Source: Heterotrichella gracilis
Lineage: Eukaryota > Sar > Xanthophyceae > Tribonematales > Xanthonemataceae
Length of the DNA stretch: 64,000 bases
Assembly (NCBI GenBank): GCA_032358255.1
Contig: JAULBX010016749.1
Location: 1 to 64,000 of the forward strand
Direction of reading: 5' to 3'
Below are positions 1 to 12,000 of the stretch, piece after piece. The position numbers were made by a program, and so were the translations under genes. The notes under the pieces are model-generated. The model did no database searches and was not told the origin of the DNA. It was given only the letters and a program-made list of their open reading frames with translations. How positions within the stretch are numbered: the stretch's first letter is position 1; every line of letters starts with the position of its first letter.

Positions 1-198
1 CTGATAAACGTCCTAAATGTCCCAACCAGCTTAGCCTAATGTCCCTGAGTTTGTCACTTATGCTTTGTTGCCCACACAGAGCCCTTAAACAATTATTTTG
101 AAAAACCTCTAATCTAGCAAGTTGAGGCTGCCTAATAACCCAGCTGTCAGCCCCATATAAAAGGGTTGTCAGCACCACTGCACTAAAAACCCTTAGGG
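1..198 (-). mobile_element. Non-LTR retrotransposon reverse transcriptase fragment
   Basis: Read on the minus strand, this edge of the window encodes the conserved C-terminal stretch of LINE-type reverse transcriptases. The order is TLLYGADSW, then RLEVFQNNCLRALCG, then SDKLRDIRLSWLGHLGRL. This tyrosine/tryptophan-rich block followed by WLGH is typical of algal and plant LINE ORF2 proteins downstream of the catalytic domain. An in-frame stop lies just upstream (near 200), so only a fragment is visible and it runs off the left edge. It lies on the same strand as the HIRAN-like exon next to it and may sit in an intron of that gene. Family assignment rests on pattern recognition only. Confidence 0.6.
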
Positions 199-264
199 TT
201 TATGATTACCCCCGAACCAACCCTACCCTAGGGATACTTGACACCCCTGATACCTGCCCCGCAC

Positions 265-853
265 CTGCCCGCAGCTGCCTCACCGCCTCCTGCCTGTTGT
301 CAAAGCTCACCCCCACCACCCTTAACAGCACCTCAGGCACTGACTCAGACAGGAACCTGCGTGCGTCCAGGGGGTCATCCGGGAGGCTGATGGTCTCACC
401 CCCGCCGCTGGTGGCTTGGCGTAGGGTGATGGGGGGTGGTGGGGGGGTGGCTGGATGGCGGGGGCTGGGTGTGAGCCCGCGTGAAAGGGCTGGGGCCAGG
501 TGGGGGTTCCCTCCCCAGCCGCGGGTGGTTGATAGGGTTTGCCCCCTTGTGGTGACTGTGGGGGTGGAGTGGGGCTGACCCCTCCGCGACGGGTGGGGGT
601 TCGGTGATACCCCCCTTGTGTGGAAGCTGAGGTGGCGGCTGGCGCAGATGGAGGAAGCCATGGGTCTAGGGTCTCGGCTAGGGTTTGCGGCGCGGGTGTG
701 AAACAACCCCAGGGTTTTCCAGGGTATGGTCAGGCTGTGGAAAGCTGATGGGGTCGACGGCCCTCGTGGAAGTGACCACAGGTGTGTACAAAGGGGAAAG
801 GCAGCTGGGGAGGAGAAATAGCTAGCTGCTGAGCGCGTTGCAAAGCGTAGCAT
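265..853 (-). CDS. HIRAN-domain-like protein, 5' exon only (partial)
   Basis: The first exon reads from ATG at 853 (alternative in-frame ATG at 661) to a donor after 265, ending in phase 1. The N-terminus (MLRFATRSAASYF) is rich in Arg and Ser with no acids, like an organelle presequence. A long Pro/Ser/Arg/Thr-rich linker follows. The last third changes character and reads LLRVVGVSFDNRQEAVRQL, which matches the start of the HIRAN fold (VVGVTFDNRQ...). HIRAN domains bind DNA ends in repair ATPases and also occur in small plant organelle proteins. The rest of the domain must lie in later exons beyond the left edge, past or across the LINE fragment. Coding status is inferred from the conserved block and a good donor (gtgcgggg). 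Confidence 0.5.
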
Positions 854-1622
854 GGCAGCACAGCATGCCAGGTAACAGGAGGTGCCAACAGGTGACGCAC
901 GTTTGCCAACCCCGAATGCTGCAGTAGAAAATATGGAGAGTTGATTTTCGATACAGCGGCGGTGAGCCTGTGGAGGTCAAGCGCAGTTGGGAGGCGAGTG
1001 CATGCATGGAAGGCTGGCCAAATCACAGTGATGCAGGCATATAGGCACCCTAAGAAAGTGCGCCTGGATGCGACGCTTTAAAAACTGGGCGAGCAGTGAT
1101 ACGTACACTGGGCTCAAAAGAAAGGCATGGAAGGTATATTGCCCTTGTGGGTTGGGAGGTAAAAGAGGTGTGCAGAGTCACCCTTGCAACTCTATTGGCC
1201 AGCGCCTCGCTTCAACCAGCACACATACCTGCACCTACACACAGGAAAGCGGACAGACTATGGCTTGTGAAGACAGCCTTCCGTTAACAGCAGCAAATTT
1301 GCGGATAAAACTCTGTTTTTGAACCTTGTTTGCCAACGCTTCTCAAACCCCGGCACCAGGGAGATCATTCTTCCGGGGACAGTGCTGTGGTTGGCACTCG
1401 AGTACCATTTCTGCGACGGCTGTATTTGCTGCCAAACAACCCACAAAAGGCACAGGCACCACACCATTGCCTCCCAGTGCCTTTGCCCTATAAGCTCTGC
1501 AGCTTCTGGTGCACTGACTTTTTACCCTGCACCCGGTGGGGTTTCCAATAGTACTATGGGTAGATAACAGTGGCACCCAGGCCTAGGATTGGAGCACAGG
1601 GACTGGACACCACCACGCAGCA
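854..1622. promoter_or_regulatory. Shared head-to-head promoter region
   Basis: This 769-bp spacer separates the start of the HIRAN-like gene (minus) from the EF-G gene (plus), so it probably holds promoters in both directions. I see no convincing TATA box or other defined element. Both flanking proteins begin with organelle-presequence-like N-termini, which would suit shared control, but that is inference. Confidence 0.35.
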
Positions 1623-4600
1623 ATGCGTAGCGGGTTGGTACTTCAATCCCTGCGGGGCTTGAGTGCCTGCTTCGCCCAACCCCAGGCGGGCTTGGGATCG
1701 CTGCTGGTCCCCACCTGCGGCCCCGCACCCGCCCACCGCCTCGCTGCCTTCCATGCACCGGTGTGGCTATCAAGGGGGTTTGCAGCTTTGGCGGACGTGA
1801 GCGAGGAGGAAGTGGAGGCGTTGAGTGTTGTGCGAAACATCGGCATCTCGGCCCACATTGACTCGGGCAAGACCACCTTGACGGAGCGAATACTGTTCTA
1901 CACGGGACGCATCCACGCCATACACGAGGTGCGCTTTTTGGGGTGCCCCGCAGCGGGTGTTGCACACAAACCAATGGCCAAAGCAGTTTTAAACCATTCA
2001 AAGCTCGAACCTGGTGTGTGGGGATTGTATGCGGGCAAGGATTGGTGGTTAACTTGGGTGGTGACTCATTATATACTTGCATGCAATGCACTGGCCCATA
2101 CGCCGCTGCCCCACGCCTTTGCCGGTTTGTTTCATATCTTGGACGAGTATATGCACACTATTCCAACCCCACGGCAGCCGCCCACTCAGGTGCGCAATGC
2201 ATTCATATACACTGTGAATCCCCCCTATATTAAAAAACGCTAGGGGTGGGGGGTGAGAGTGGGTGCCAAAACGATGCTTCAACATACAGGCATGCTCTAC
2301 TGCTATAATACTGCAACATAACAACCCACCACCCACCAAAAGTCACCACGCCCCATTAGAATGCGGTAGAATGTCTAAAGCTTGTACCTTAGGACCATTG
2401 AAGCCACAATTGAATGCCCGCCTCCACACACACCACCACCATCACTACCCATTGGCAGGGAATTGGAGCTGATAAGACCACCAATAGTATTTTTTGTCAT
2501 TACAATGCAATTCGCGCCCCGCAGGTGCGCGGCAAGGATGGCGTGGGGGCCAAGATGGACTCCATGGACCTTGAGCGGGAAAAGGGCATCACCATCCAGT
2601 CTGCCGCCACGGCCTGCAAGTGGAAGGACACAACCATCAACATCATCGACACCCCAGGCCACGTGGACTTCACGATAGAGGTGGAGCGCGCGCTGCGGGT
2701 GCTGGATGGGGCCATCCTGGTGCTGTGCAGGTGGGTGGGCAGGGTTTTACTGAAACCCTAGAAAACGCTAATGATTCCTCTGGTCATGTGGATATCACGA
2801 TAGAGGTTGAGCGCGCGCTGCGGGTGCTGGATGGGCCATCCTGGTGCTGTGAAACCCTAGCAAAACCCTTATGATTCCCCGGCAATGCCTTGCATACGAT
2901 TGCATGACCGGGGTGGAGCGGGCGCTGCGCATGTCAAAAGGTGCTATTCTGGTGTTCTATAGGCGAAGGAAGAACCTAGCGAAACCCTTCATTTTAGTGC
3001 AAAAACGCTTCATGGACTGGATGTGGGCTGTAGTGAGACTGGTGAACAATTGCTGATCCAGCGTTGCCACGATTGTCTGAAGCGCCCACCCCCCTCTGTG
3101 TGCAGTGTGGGTGGCGTGCAGAGCCAGTCCATCACCGTTGACCGGCAGATGCGGCGCTATGACGTGCCTCGACTGGCCTTCATCAACAAGCTGGACAGGG
3201 CGGGGGCGGACCCATTCAAGGTGGGTGTGGCAGGGAGAATGGGGACGGGATGTTTAAGAATAAACATTCTTAAGCCGCGGCAAATATCCATTATTATTTT
3301 GTGCAATAAATGCCACGTATGCCTGCGGTTGGTTTATTCCCAATTAAGGGGTGCTCTAGGAACGGTACTCGAGTGTCCTACCTGTGACATCCACCATCTC
3401 CCCCTGCCTCACCCTTGCCATCCACCCTATCCCACCCCCCTTGCAGGTCCTGTCCCAGGTGCGTGAGAAGCTGCGGCTGAACGCATGCGCGGTGCAGATA
3501 CCCATAGGCCTGGAGAGCGACCACGCGGGGCTGGTGGATATCATAGACATGAAGGCATACGCGTTCGAGGGGCCGGCGGGCCAGGTGCGACATTGTTTCT
3601 TATACTATGGTCAAATACCCTATAAACTGAAGGCCCTCTAGGCGTATGCATGCAAGGGGCTGGGAGGGGTAGGATGCGGAGAGACCGGGACCATCAGGAA
3701 GGGTTTTCAGTCGGGTGGTGGACATGATGGTGTTGGAGCGACATGGATTTGAGCGCCACGGGGTCAAGGGCAGGAAAGAACTTAAAACCCTAGACAAGGG
3801 TTCTGAGGCAGGCGGTGCGCATTAGATCATCTCCCTCCCCCCCACCTTTCCCCACCCACCTCACCGCCCGTCTCCCTCCCCGATTTTAGGAGGTGCGCGA
3901 GGTGCCCATCCCCCCTGAGCTCCTCGCTGAGGCCCAGTCCAGGCGCGCCCAGCTGGTTGAGGCAGTGGCTGATGTGGATGAGCAACTGGCAGAGACTTTT
4001 CTGCTAGAGGAGCCAATCGAGCCGCTGGAGCTGAGAGCGGCCATTCGCAGGTAGGGGGTGTGGGATTGGGGTGGCAAGTGTGACCTGGTGATGATGGTTT
4101 GAGGGGCAAGCAGTGGTTAGTTGATGCAAGATGGCTGCAGCCATCCGCAGGTACGCTTTCTGGATTGTGAGAATTGTCAGCAGCGTGTTTGGTTAGTCTA
4201 AGTTTGTGGTGGATGTGGCGCTTGTGCAGGATTTGTCATCCAGAAATGGCGATCTGCAGGGGTTTGTTCAAGTGCAATTGCTTGAACCACCCAAATGTGG
4301 CACTTTCCTCATGAGATACAAGCATATTTCTGCCCCACCCGCAGGGCCACCATCTCCCTGCAGTTTGTGCCCGTGTTCATGGGCAGCGCCTTCAAGAACC
4401 GGGGGGTGCAGCTGCTGCTGGATGGCGTCACGAGTTTCCTCCCCTCTCCCTCTGAGGTTCACAACCTGGCACTGGATGTTGACAAGGGGGAGGAAAAGAT
4501 CCACCTGCCCTGCTCCCCCTCGGGCCCCTTTGTGGCACTGGCGTTCAAATTGGAGGAGGGCAGGTTTGGGCAGCTGACCTATATGCGCATCTACTCAGGT

Positions 4601-7493
4601 GAGGGGAACTTCCTTGGGGTTTTATTGTTCTGTAGGGTTCAGGCCAGCTGACCTGCGTGCGCATTCACTTAGACACCAGGCATATGACAGGCGAAGTGTA
4701 TATGAATAATTTAAATATGATGGGGGCAATGACCTTAAAACGGAACTTACCCATAAACCTCCCACCCAGATAACGATCGTGCAAAGGACAACACTGTCCA
4801 CTCCAGCAGCACCATGCTGGCAGGAAGGGCGTGTTAGATTACATCACCACTCCCAAAAGGGTAAACGTAAGCCCTACCCCCTAAACATTCCATAAACATT
4901 CCAAACAGACAGCATGTATGCAAGAGACAGCAGAAGCCCCGAACCCTAAATGCAAGCCCTACCCCCTCCCGCCCAGGCACGGTTCGCAAGGGGGACAACA
5001 TCATCAACTCCACCAGCGGGAAGAAGGTCAAGGTGCCCCGCCTGGTGAAGATGCACTCGGATGAATTGGAGGACATCACCGAGGCGCAGGCGGGGGACAT
5101 TGTGGCGCTGTTTGGGGTGGAGTGCGCGAGTGGGGATACATTTACAGATGGTTCGGCAAGGTGGGTGGGTGGGGTGGGAGAGGGAGTGGGGTGTGAGGGG
5201 TGGTAGTGGGGAGACATTTGTGGATGTGTTGGCAGGGGGGAAATGAGAAGGGAGTGGGGTTTTCTGGACTGTTGGTTGTGGGGTTTGTGTGTACGCCATG
5301 ATCTCCATCACCGCCCCCAAACCCATGATATCCTTGGTTATCACTTCAAAACCCTAACCAACCTGCCGCCAGGTACGCCATGACGTCCATCACCGTCCCC
5401 GACCCCGTCATGTCCCTGGCCATCACCCTAAAACCCCACCGAAACCCTTTCCCCCAGGTACGCCATGACCTCCATCACAGTCCCCGACCCGTCATGTCCC
5501 TAGAACCCTAAAACCCTAACAAAATTCTCTTGCCCAGGTACGCCATGACCTCCATCACCGTCCCCGACCCCGTCATGTCCCTAGCGATCACCCCCAAGTC
5601 GCGCGACAGCTCCACCGCCTTCTCCAAGGCGCTCAACCGCTTCCAGAAGGAGGACCCTACCTTTAGGGTTTCCCAGGACTCTGAGACCAACGAGACCATC
5701 ATCAGTGGTATGGGCGAGCTGCACCTGGACATCTATGTGGAGCGCATGCGGCGGGAGTACAAGGTGGGGAGGGTTTTCTGTGGGCTTCAGGGGTTTTGGA
5801 AGGGTTCTGGGGGTGTAATCGGATATAGATACTGCACCTGGGCTGCAGTTGCACAAAATTTGCATGCCCCAAGCAAGTTTCCATCCCACCCGCCGGCTCA
5901 CCCCCCTCGTCCCCACACCTTCCCAGGTGGACACCGACGTGGGCAAGCCCCGGGTGAACTACCGCGAGACCATCACCCAGTCAGCCACCTTCGACTACTT
6001 GCACAAGAAGCAATCAGGGGGACAGGGGCAGTATGGGCGGGTGATGGGCATCATCGAGCCACTGCCCAAGGACCACCCTGAGCGCTTCGAGTTCCGGAAC
6101 AGCATCGTGGGGAACGCCATCCCCCCAGGGTTCATCCCCGCGTGCGAGAAGGGATTTCTGGAGGCCTCCAACTCAGGGTCGTTGATTGGGCACCCGGTGG
6201 ATGTACGTGGTCCTCTTTCAGGGTTGAGTTAGGGTTTTGTCTGGGATGTGCTGCTGGTGGATTTGGTGCGGCGCTTGTGCCTCCAGGTGCAGCAGGTCCT
6301 GCCCTTGCCCAATGAATCCTGCCGTGTGTGGGTATCAATCACTGACACAGCACACACTATTAGGGCGTGCCTTTAGGTCCAGCCTAGCTAAAGTACCATG
6401 TTTTCACCATAAGGCGTTACCATTTGCCTGTCATACGTCAACCCTATCATCATCATTTGTCCACCTTGTTGCCCACCCCACCCTGTGTGAACCCTACACG
6501 GGGGGGTATTGATCATCGGTGGGAGCAACCCTGTGACAATCGTCTTTCCACCTACTCAAGTGTTCAAACCCTACCGCAGGGTGTGCGGGTATCCATGACC
6601 GACGGCGCTGCGCACACCGTTGACAGCAGCGAGCTCGCCTTCAAGCTGGCCTGCATGTACGCATTCAGGCAGGCGTACGAGAAGTGCGCGCCAACCATCC
6701 TGGAGCCGGTGATGAGCGTGGAGGTGGGTGTAGGGTTTACTTAGGGTTTTATGTATGTGTTGTGTGGCGCTTTGGGGTTGTGAGAAGCCAACCCCCCCTA
6801 CCAATCTGAGTACCACTTACCAAAATAAGGTACTGAGGAGGGAAAAGGTATCTCCACTGGTGTCATTTGGATCACACTGGGGCCATCATATGGGATGCCA
6901 ACCCTAGCCAAACCCTAACATAAAACCCTGCCACCCCTGCAGATTCGGGTGCCAGTCGAGTTCCAGGGCTCCATCATCGGCGATGTGAACAGGCGCAAGG
7001 GGGTGATCGTGAACAGCGAGCAAGAAGGGGATGACGTGGTGGTGCTGTCAAATGTGCCCCTCAGCGACATGTTTGGCTACTCAACCGCGCTGAGGTCAAT
7101 GACACAGGTATAGAGGTGGAATGGACAAGTGGGCAACAGGTCTTAACACGAGGTCAAGTGGTATTTTACGCATTGAGTTCGGTGGAGTCACTGTCCTGTG
7201 TATGCACCCATTTTACGTACGTGATTGTTGGCTGTTAAACCCTGCCGTTGCTCTTACAAACCCTAGGCTGCACATCCACACTGATGGCCATCTACCCAGG
7301 CCCACCCAGGAACTTATTGGTTTCCCTCCCACTTGCATTTACCCAGCACTCACCCACCCACCACACCACATCACCCCACTTGCAGGGCAAGGGCGAGTTT
7401 TCCATGGAGTACTCCCACCATGCACCGGTATCAGCCGAGACGCAAGCGGAGCTGACGGCAAACTACCGCAAATCACGCTCGGGGGGCGGATGA
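1623..7493 (+). CDS. mEFG1: Mitochondrial elongation factor G1 (12 exons, complete)
   Basis: This GTPase translocates tRNA-mRNA on mitochondrial ribosomes. Exons: 1623-1928, 2525-2730, 3106-3220, 3447-3584, 3890-4050, 4345-4598, 4977-5160, 5538-5763, 5927-6202, 6580-6723, 6943-7107, 7386-7493. All phases join cleanly to 760 aa, close to the usual 750 for GFM1/MEFG1. Residues 1-52 are a presequence. The G-domain motifs are AHIDSGKT (77-84), [13 protein letters not shown] and GSAFKN. The block [20 protein letters not shown] marks the EF-G1 rather than the EF-G2 recycling paralogue. Domains II-V follow, with [39 protein letters not shown] and [13 protein letters not shown]. The stop is TGA at 7491. 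Introns 2, 5, 6 and 7 contain degenerate copies of adjacent exon edges that could act as decoy splice sites. Confidence 0.95.
2781..2962 (+). repeat. Two decayed copies of the EF-G exon 2 3' end
   Basis: At 2781-2851 the intron repeats the end of exon 2, encoding the [18 protein letters not shown] region, with one lost base and no donor. At 2911-2962 a more diverged copy follows ([16 protein letters not shown]-like). Both lie downstream of the true donor at 2730/2731. They are not expected to be spliced in, since the true exon joins exon 3 in phase. Confidence 0.85.
5291..5503 (+). repeat. Three tandem copies of the EF-G exon 8 5' edge
   Basis: Copies at 5291-5345, 5373-5430 and 5458-5503 match the start of exon 8 (5538 on), which encodes [18 protein letters not shown]. 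The second and third keep their own CAG|GTACGCC acceptor context. The third has lost one C and runs into a stop, and the first has lost the acceptor AG. Unit spacing is about 80 bp. Only the last member leads into the rest of exon 8. Confidence 0.85.
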
Positions 7494-9015
7494 TCGCATG
7501 GAGCGCGTTGATTGCAGATGGGGGTGATGATGACCGCCAGTGACGATCAATCACATGAAGTGCATTGATTGTGGGTGATGCATGTGGCCTAAATCACCAG
7601 CGCCAATGATTATCTTGTTACCAGTACGAGGGTGAAAGCGAGGGGGTGGCGAAGGGGGGGGAGAAGCGGGATGATCACATTGACGTCACTGTCAGTAATT
7701 GCAAGTAAGCATTTCAGTGCACGGTGTGGGTTAACCTGCTAGTGCCAGCTAGCTCACTGCTGGGGCTGCACTGTTCAAAGCATTCATTTTAGTCCAGGGG
7801 GTCATCGTGCATTAATCAAATTTTGGCCGGGCAGGGTACGGGACCATGACTGTAGGCAATTTCATACTCATTCTTTTTGGGATACCGGATCCCGCCGTGT
7901 CCAACTTGGCATCAGGCCTAGCTGTTGCAACATGCAGGGCTTTATGTCGCCTAAGTGTCACAGTGTGGATGCCTGATGCCGGCACAGTACAATGTGCGGC
8001 CTAAGGCTTAGCGGGTATACGTATTGGCAAGTTCTCGCATTTACGTTGCCAGCACAGCTTGATGTCTGTAAGCAAACTCATCAAAGATCTATCTCAGACT
8101 AAGACTGAGCCAGCCAGATACTAGATGTCTAGATGACATCAGAGAAAATTCTATCTAGAGCCAGCACCCACACTGGCATGATGCTATTGGTAATGGAATT
8201 GACTACAATGTTTGGAAATCCATTCAGCAAAGCATTTGCCACTTTGAAACAAGTGCCCGTGAGCAGGGTCTATTAGACCCTGCAGGTCCAGGACCTGCCA
8301 TAAATATACCAAGTGTGCCAGCCTGAGGCACAGTGAATGGACTGGAAAGTGCACTGGAAATGATACCACTGAACCAGGTACGCTAATGCAAACGCATGCA
8401 TTCCACTGAGGTTTTGTGTTCATTGGAATCGAAGGCATAGCATGGCCGTTGAATGTACTTCAATATTTTGCAAGGTTAGGCTTTGCAAAATTGTGGTGCC
8501 ACCTGCCCAGTGGGCTGCACCCTGTCATGGCATGGGGAGTGTCATTTAGTGTTTCAAGATATGGTCATGACCCCATTAATGTATGTTGCAAAGAAAGGAA
8601 ATGAACGTGATTTGCGTAGGAAAGTGGTCATAGCAGTGATGCATAGCCACTATGGAAACCTGCGAGTCACTGTGACATGTGCACTAACAGCTTTGCAACC
8701 TTACCAAAGGCTTCAGAGTTCACCTAACACCGGGAACCCCATAGCCACGCAGATTTGGCCACAGAAAATTTGCTGAAAAATTGCACGACCCTGGCTTAGA
8801 TCTCCACCACCCACCGGTCCACGCCATCAAATGGTGTGGGGGTTCACAATAACCCCCCATGCCCCCACCTCCTACTGCCCAGTTGCCCTCACTAAACCCC
8901 AGTGTAAAACCCTAAACTGGGCACCAGCATGGAACCCTAAAACCCTCAAGAGGCCACCAATGTGACACGCTGTAATTGCCCCCCATCAGCCCCCTAGTCC
9001 GCTTCTTGCAGATGC
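7494..9015. other. Spacer between converging EF-G and coiled-coil genes
   Basis: This region holds the 3' flank of the plus-strand EF-G gene and of the minus-strand coiled-coil gene. No open frame here looks conserved, and I recognise no RNA gene or element. Part of it must be 3' UTR. Confidence 0.4.
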
Positions 9016-12000
9016 TCACGCTCGCATGCGCCTGACCGCCGCCCGCATGGCATCCTCCCCCATCAAGCCCCCCGCCAGCCCCGCCATGCCCGCCAGCTTG
9101 ACCTTGACCACAGCCAGCTGGTCAGCCAACTCATCAACCGCATCTCCACATGGGGGAGGGGTATGTGGGGAAGGTGTGTGTGTGCCAGGGAGGTTCATGC
9201 GCAAGGGCAGCGTGGGAGAGGGAACAGCAGTGAGTGAAGGAGGCTACACAGGAGGATCGAGGCAGTGGGTGGCAAAGTAGCTTAGGCCCATTTGTCAGCA
9301 CCTAGCACGGCAACCTAGATGTGACTTGTGCATCCGCAGATGCCAAAGTAACTCTGCAGATCAATGTCACCCACAACAACTTTTAGGCCCCACAGCTAGC
9401 ATTTGAGGCATCACAACGCAAACCAAGAGCTGTGGAATCAGCTTATACCCACAGCAATGTGTAGCCCTAGGTTTTTTCTGCCGCGCACCTGCCACCGTCA
9501 GCTCCGTCTTCCTCACCCTGGTATCCATCTGCGCCTTCATCTCAGCCAGCGCACCAGCAACACCCTCACCACCACCAGCCGCTCGCGCCTCCACCCCCTG
9601 CACACCCTCCTCCACACACCCCACTCGTGCAGCCACACCAGCCACCTCCGCCACCATGCTCCCCACCAACGCCTCCACCTTGGCCACCCGAGACAGGGAT
9701 TCCTCCCCTGCTGCTTGCGCCTTCTCAATCCCCCTGCCGGCCACCGCCAGACGAGCATTGAACTCTGAAACCACCTCAGGTCGCAGGGGACCAGGGGCGC
9801 CCCGCACCGCTTCAAGACCCTGGGCTAGGGTTTTCACCTGCACAGCCAGTCCCTGCTGGCGCTGCTCCAAAGCTTTCACCTCCGCTGACAGGCCTTGGTG
9901 GCCTTGCTCCAGGGTTTTCACTTCTGCTGCACTGGTCTGATTGCCATGCTCTAACATCTTGACTTCTGCGGCCAGATCCTCGTGACCCTGTGCATGGGTC
10001 TTGAGCTCAGAGGCCACTCCTTTGTGCCCCTGCTCTTGGGCTTCTACCTCAGCTGCCAGCCCCTCCTGACCCTGCTGTAGGGTGTCGACCTTGGCTGACA
10101 GATCATGCTGACCCTGCTGTAGGGCTTTGAGCTCAGTAGCAAGTCCCTCCTGTCCCTGTGCTAGGGTTTTGAGCTCAGACGCCACATCCTCTTCACGTAG
10201 CGCCCATCCCGCCACGCGCCCCGTCAACACAACCACCTGCAAGGAACACACACACACCATTTCTCAGCCCCCACGTTTGCCAATGCGTGCCGCAAAGCCC
10301 AGCGCTCCATTCCTGCTTACGTACAGCGCCCCTCACATTCCAAATTGCCATGCCACCTCAAGCTGGCTGCATCATTCATACATACCTGCCGGCGCGCCCA
10401 AGTTCTGCAGTGTCATTCGTCACCTCCTGCCCCCAGGTGGTTCCTGCATCCCATATCCCCTTCCCAAAAAGAAACACCTGCCCCGCCCTAACAAACCCTA
10501 AGATCCCCACCTCCTCCACCAGCCCCGGCACCAGCCCAACCACAGCCTGTGCACCGGCCAGCGCCTCAACCTCCGCCCTCAGCACCTCCACACCCTGCAC
10601 AGCGGCTGCCAGGCTGGCGCCCGCCCCCTCCTGCGGCTGAGGGTGGGCAGGGGTGGTGCTGGCTGCCTCCGCCGCAGCCACTGCATCGGTCAGCATGGCC
10701 ATCTGGTCCGCCATGGTGTGCTGCAGCGCGGCCTTCACATCGCTCACCTGGGGAGGGGCACAGCATGTTCTCACTATGGGTGATGAACCCTTCACCTAAA
10801 CCCTACACAGCTGGGCAGCAGGCCTCGTTGCAAGCTAAACCCTGGACCTTTGGCTTCAATGCCACCATTGAATAATCAAGTCGCTATTGCCTGACGAGAG
10901 GTGGAAGATGCAGGGTCCCTGCAATGTGCATTTGTGCATGCACATGCGCCACCCCTAGGGAACGCATGTGTGGACATCAATCCTCCCTCCCCCACACATG
11001 TCTTTGGCACACGAAACCCCAAAACCTCAACTCCACACCCCCTGACGCATGTAGCCCCACCGCTCACCTGGCTCTGCAGGCTGACCAGATGCTGCCCCTG
11101 CTCCACCACACACGCCTCCAGGATCGATACCTGGCGCGCGGCGGCCACCAACCCCTCCTCCTCCCCCTTCTGCACTTGTGCCACACCCTCCCTTGCCTCC
11201 CCTGCCTGGCGCAGCGCCTCCTCAGCCTGGAGGGGACACACCAGGCATCGTTGAGCCAATTGACAGGGTGCCAGCCGATCAGTAGCAGCATGGACAGGCA
11301 GACCCATGCTGCATGCATATGGACAGCACCTAGGCACCTGCATTGATGATGATGCGCCCGTGCACATGGGTGGGCTGAGGATGTCCAAAATCAGCGGATT
11401 TGTGACTGTGCAGCCTGCCCATCAGCCTTCACCTCATTGAGCAGGGTGTAGGGTCTGGCCTAGAAATTAATCTTCCACTCCAGTTTAAATGTAGAGTTCA
11501 GGCTAGGGTTTTCCGGTCGTACCTTGACTCTGGCCTCCTCCACTGCCCCCTTCACATCCCCCTCCAGGTTCTGAAGCCCCACCCGCAGCTCCCACAGCTG
11601 CTCCATAGCCGCATCAACACGCTCCTCCACACCACGAGCCAATCCCACCTCCACCCCACCACTGTCACCGACCACATCCGGCTCCACTGCTGGCGCATTG
11701 GTGTCAGATGTTGCCACATCAGCAGGAGGCAGATCCTCCACCGCCTGTTTTAGCTGTGCCAATGACTCGCGTGCCAGGGAGGACTCGGCCTCCAGCTGTA
11801 TGACACGTGTCACAAGGGCAGCCAGCTCATCGCCACCTGGCGGCGCCTCAGCAGACCTAGAGAAGAGAGAGAGGGCACAATGTTCAGGGCCCACATGTGA
11901 GTGCGTGCCCACATTTCATGGCGCTGGCCGCCAGGTGCTGTGGCCCCTCTCCACCACCCATCATGTAGTGGCGCCAGTCATGTTCATATCATAAAAGTGA

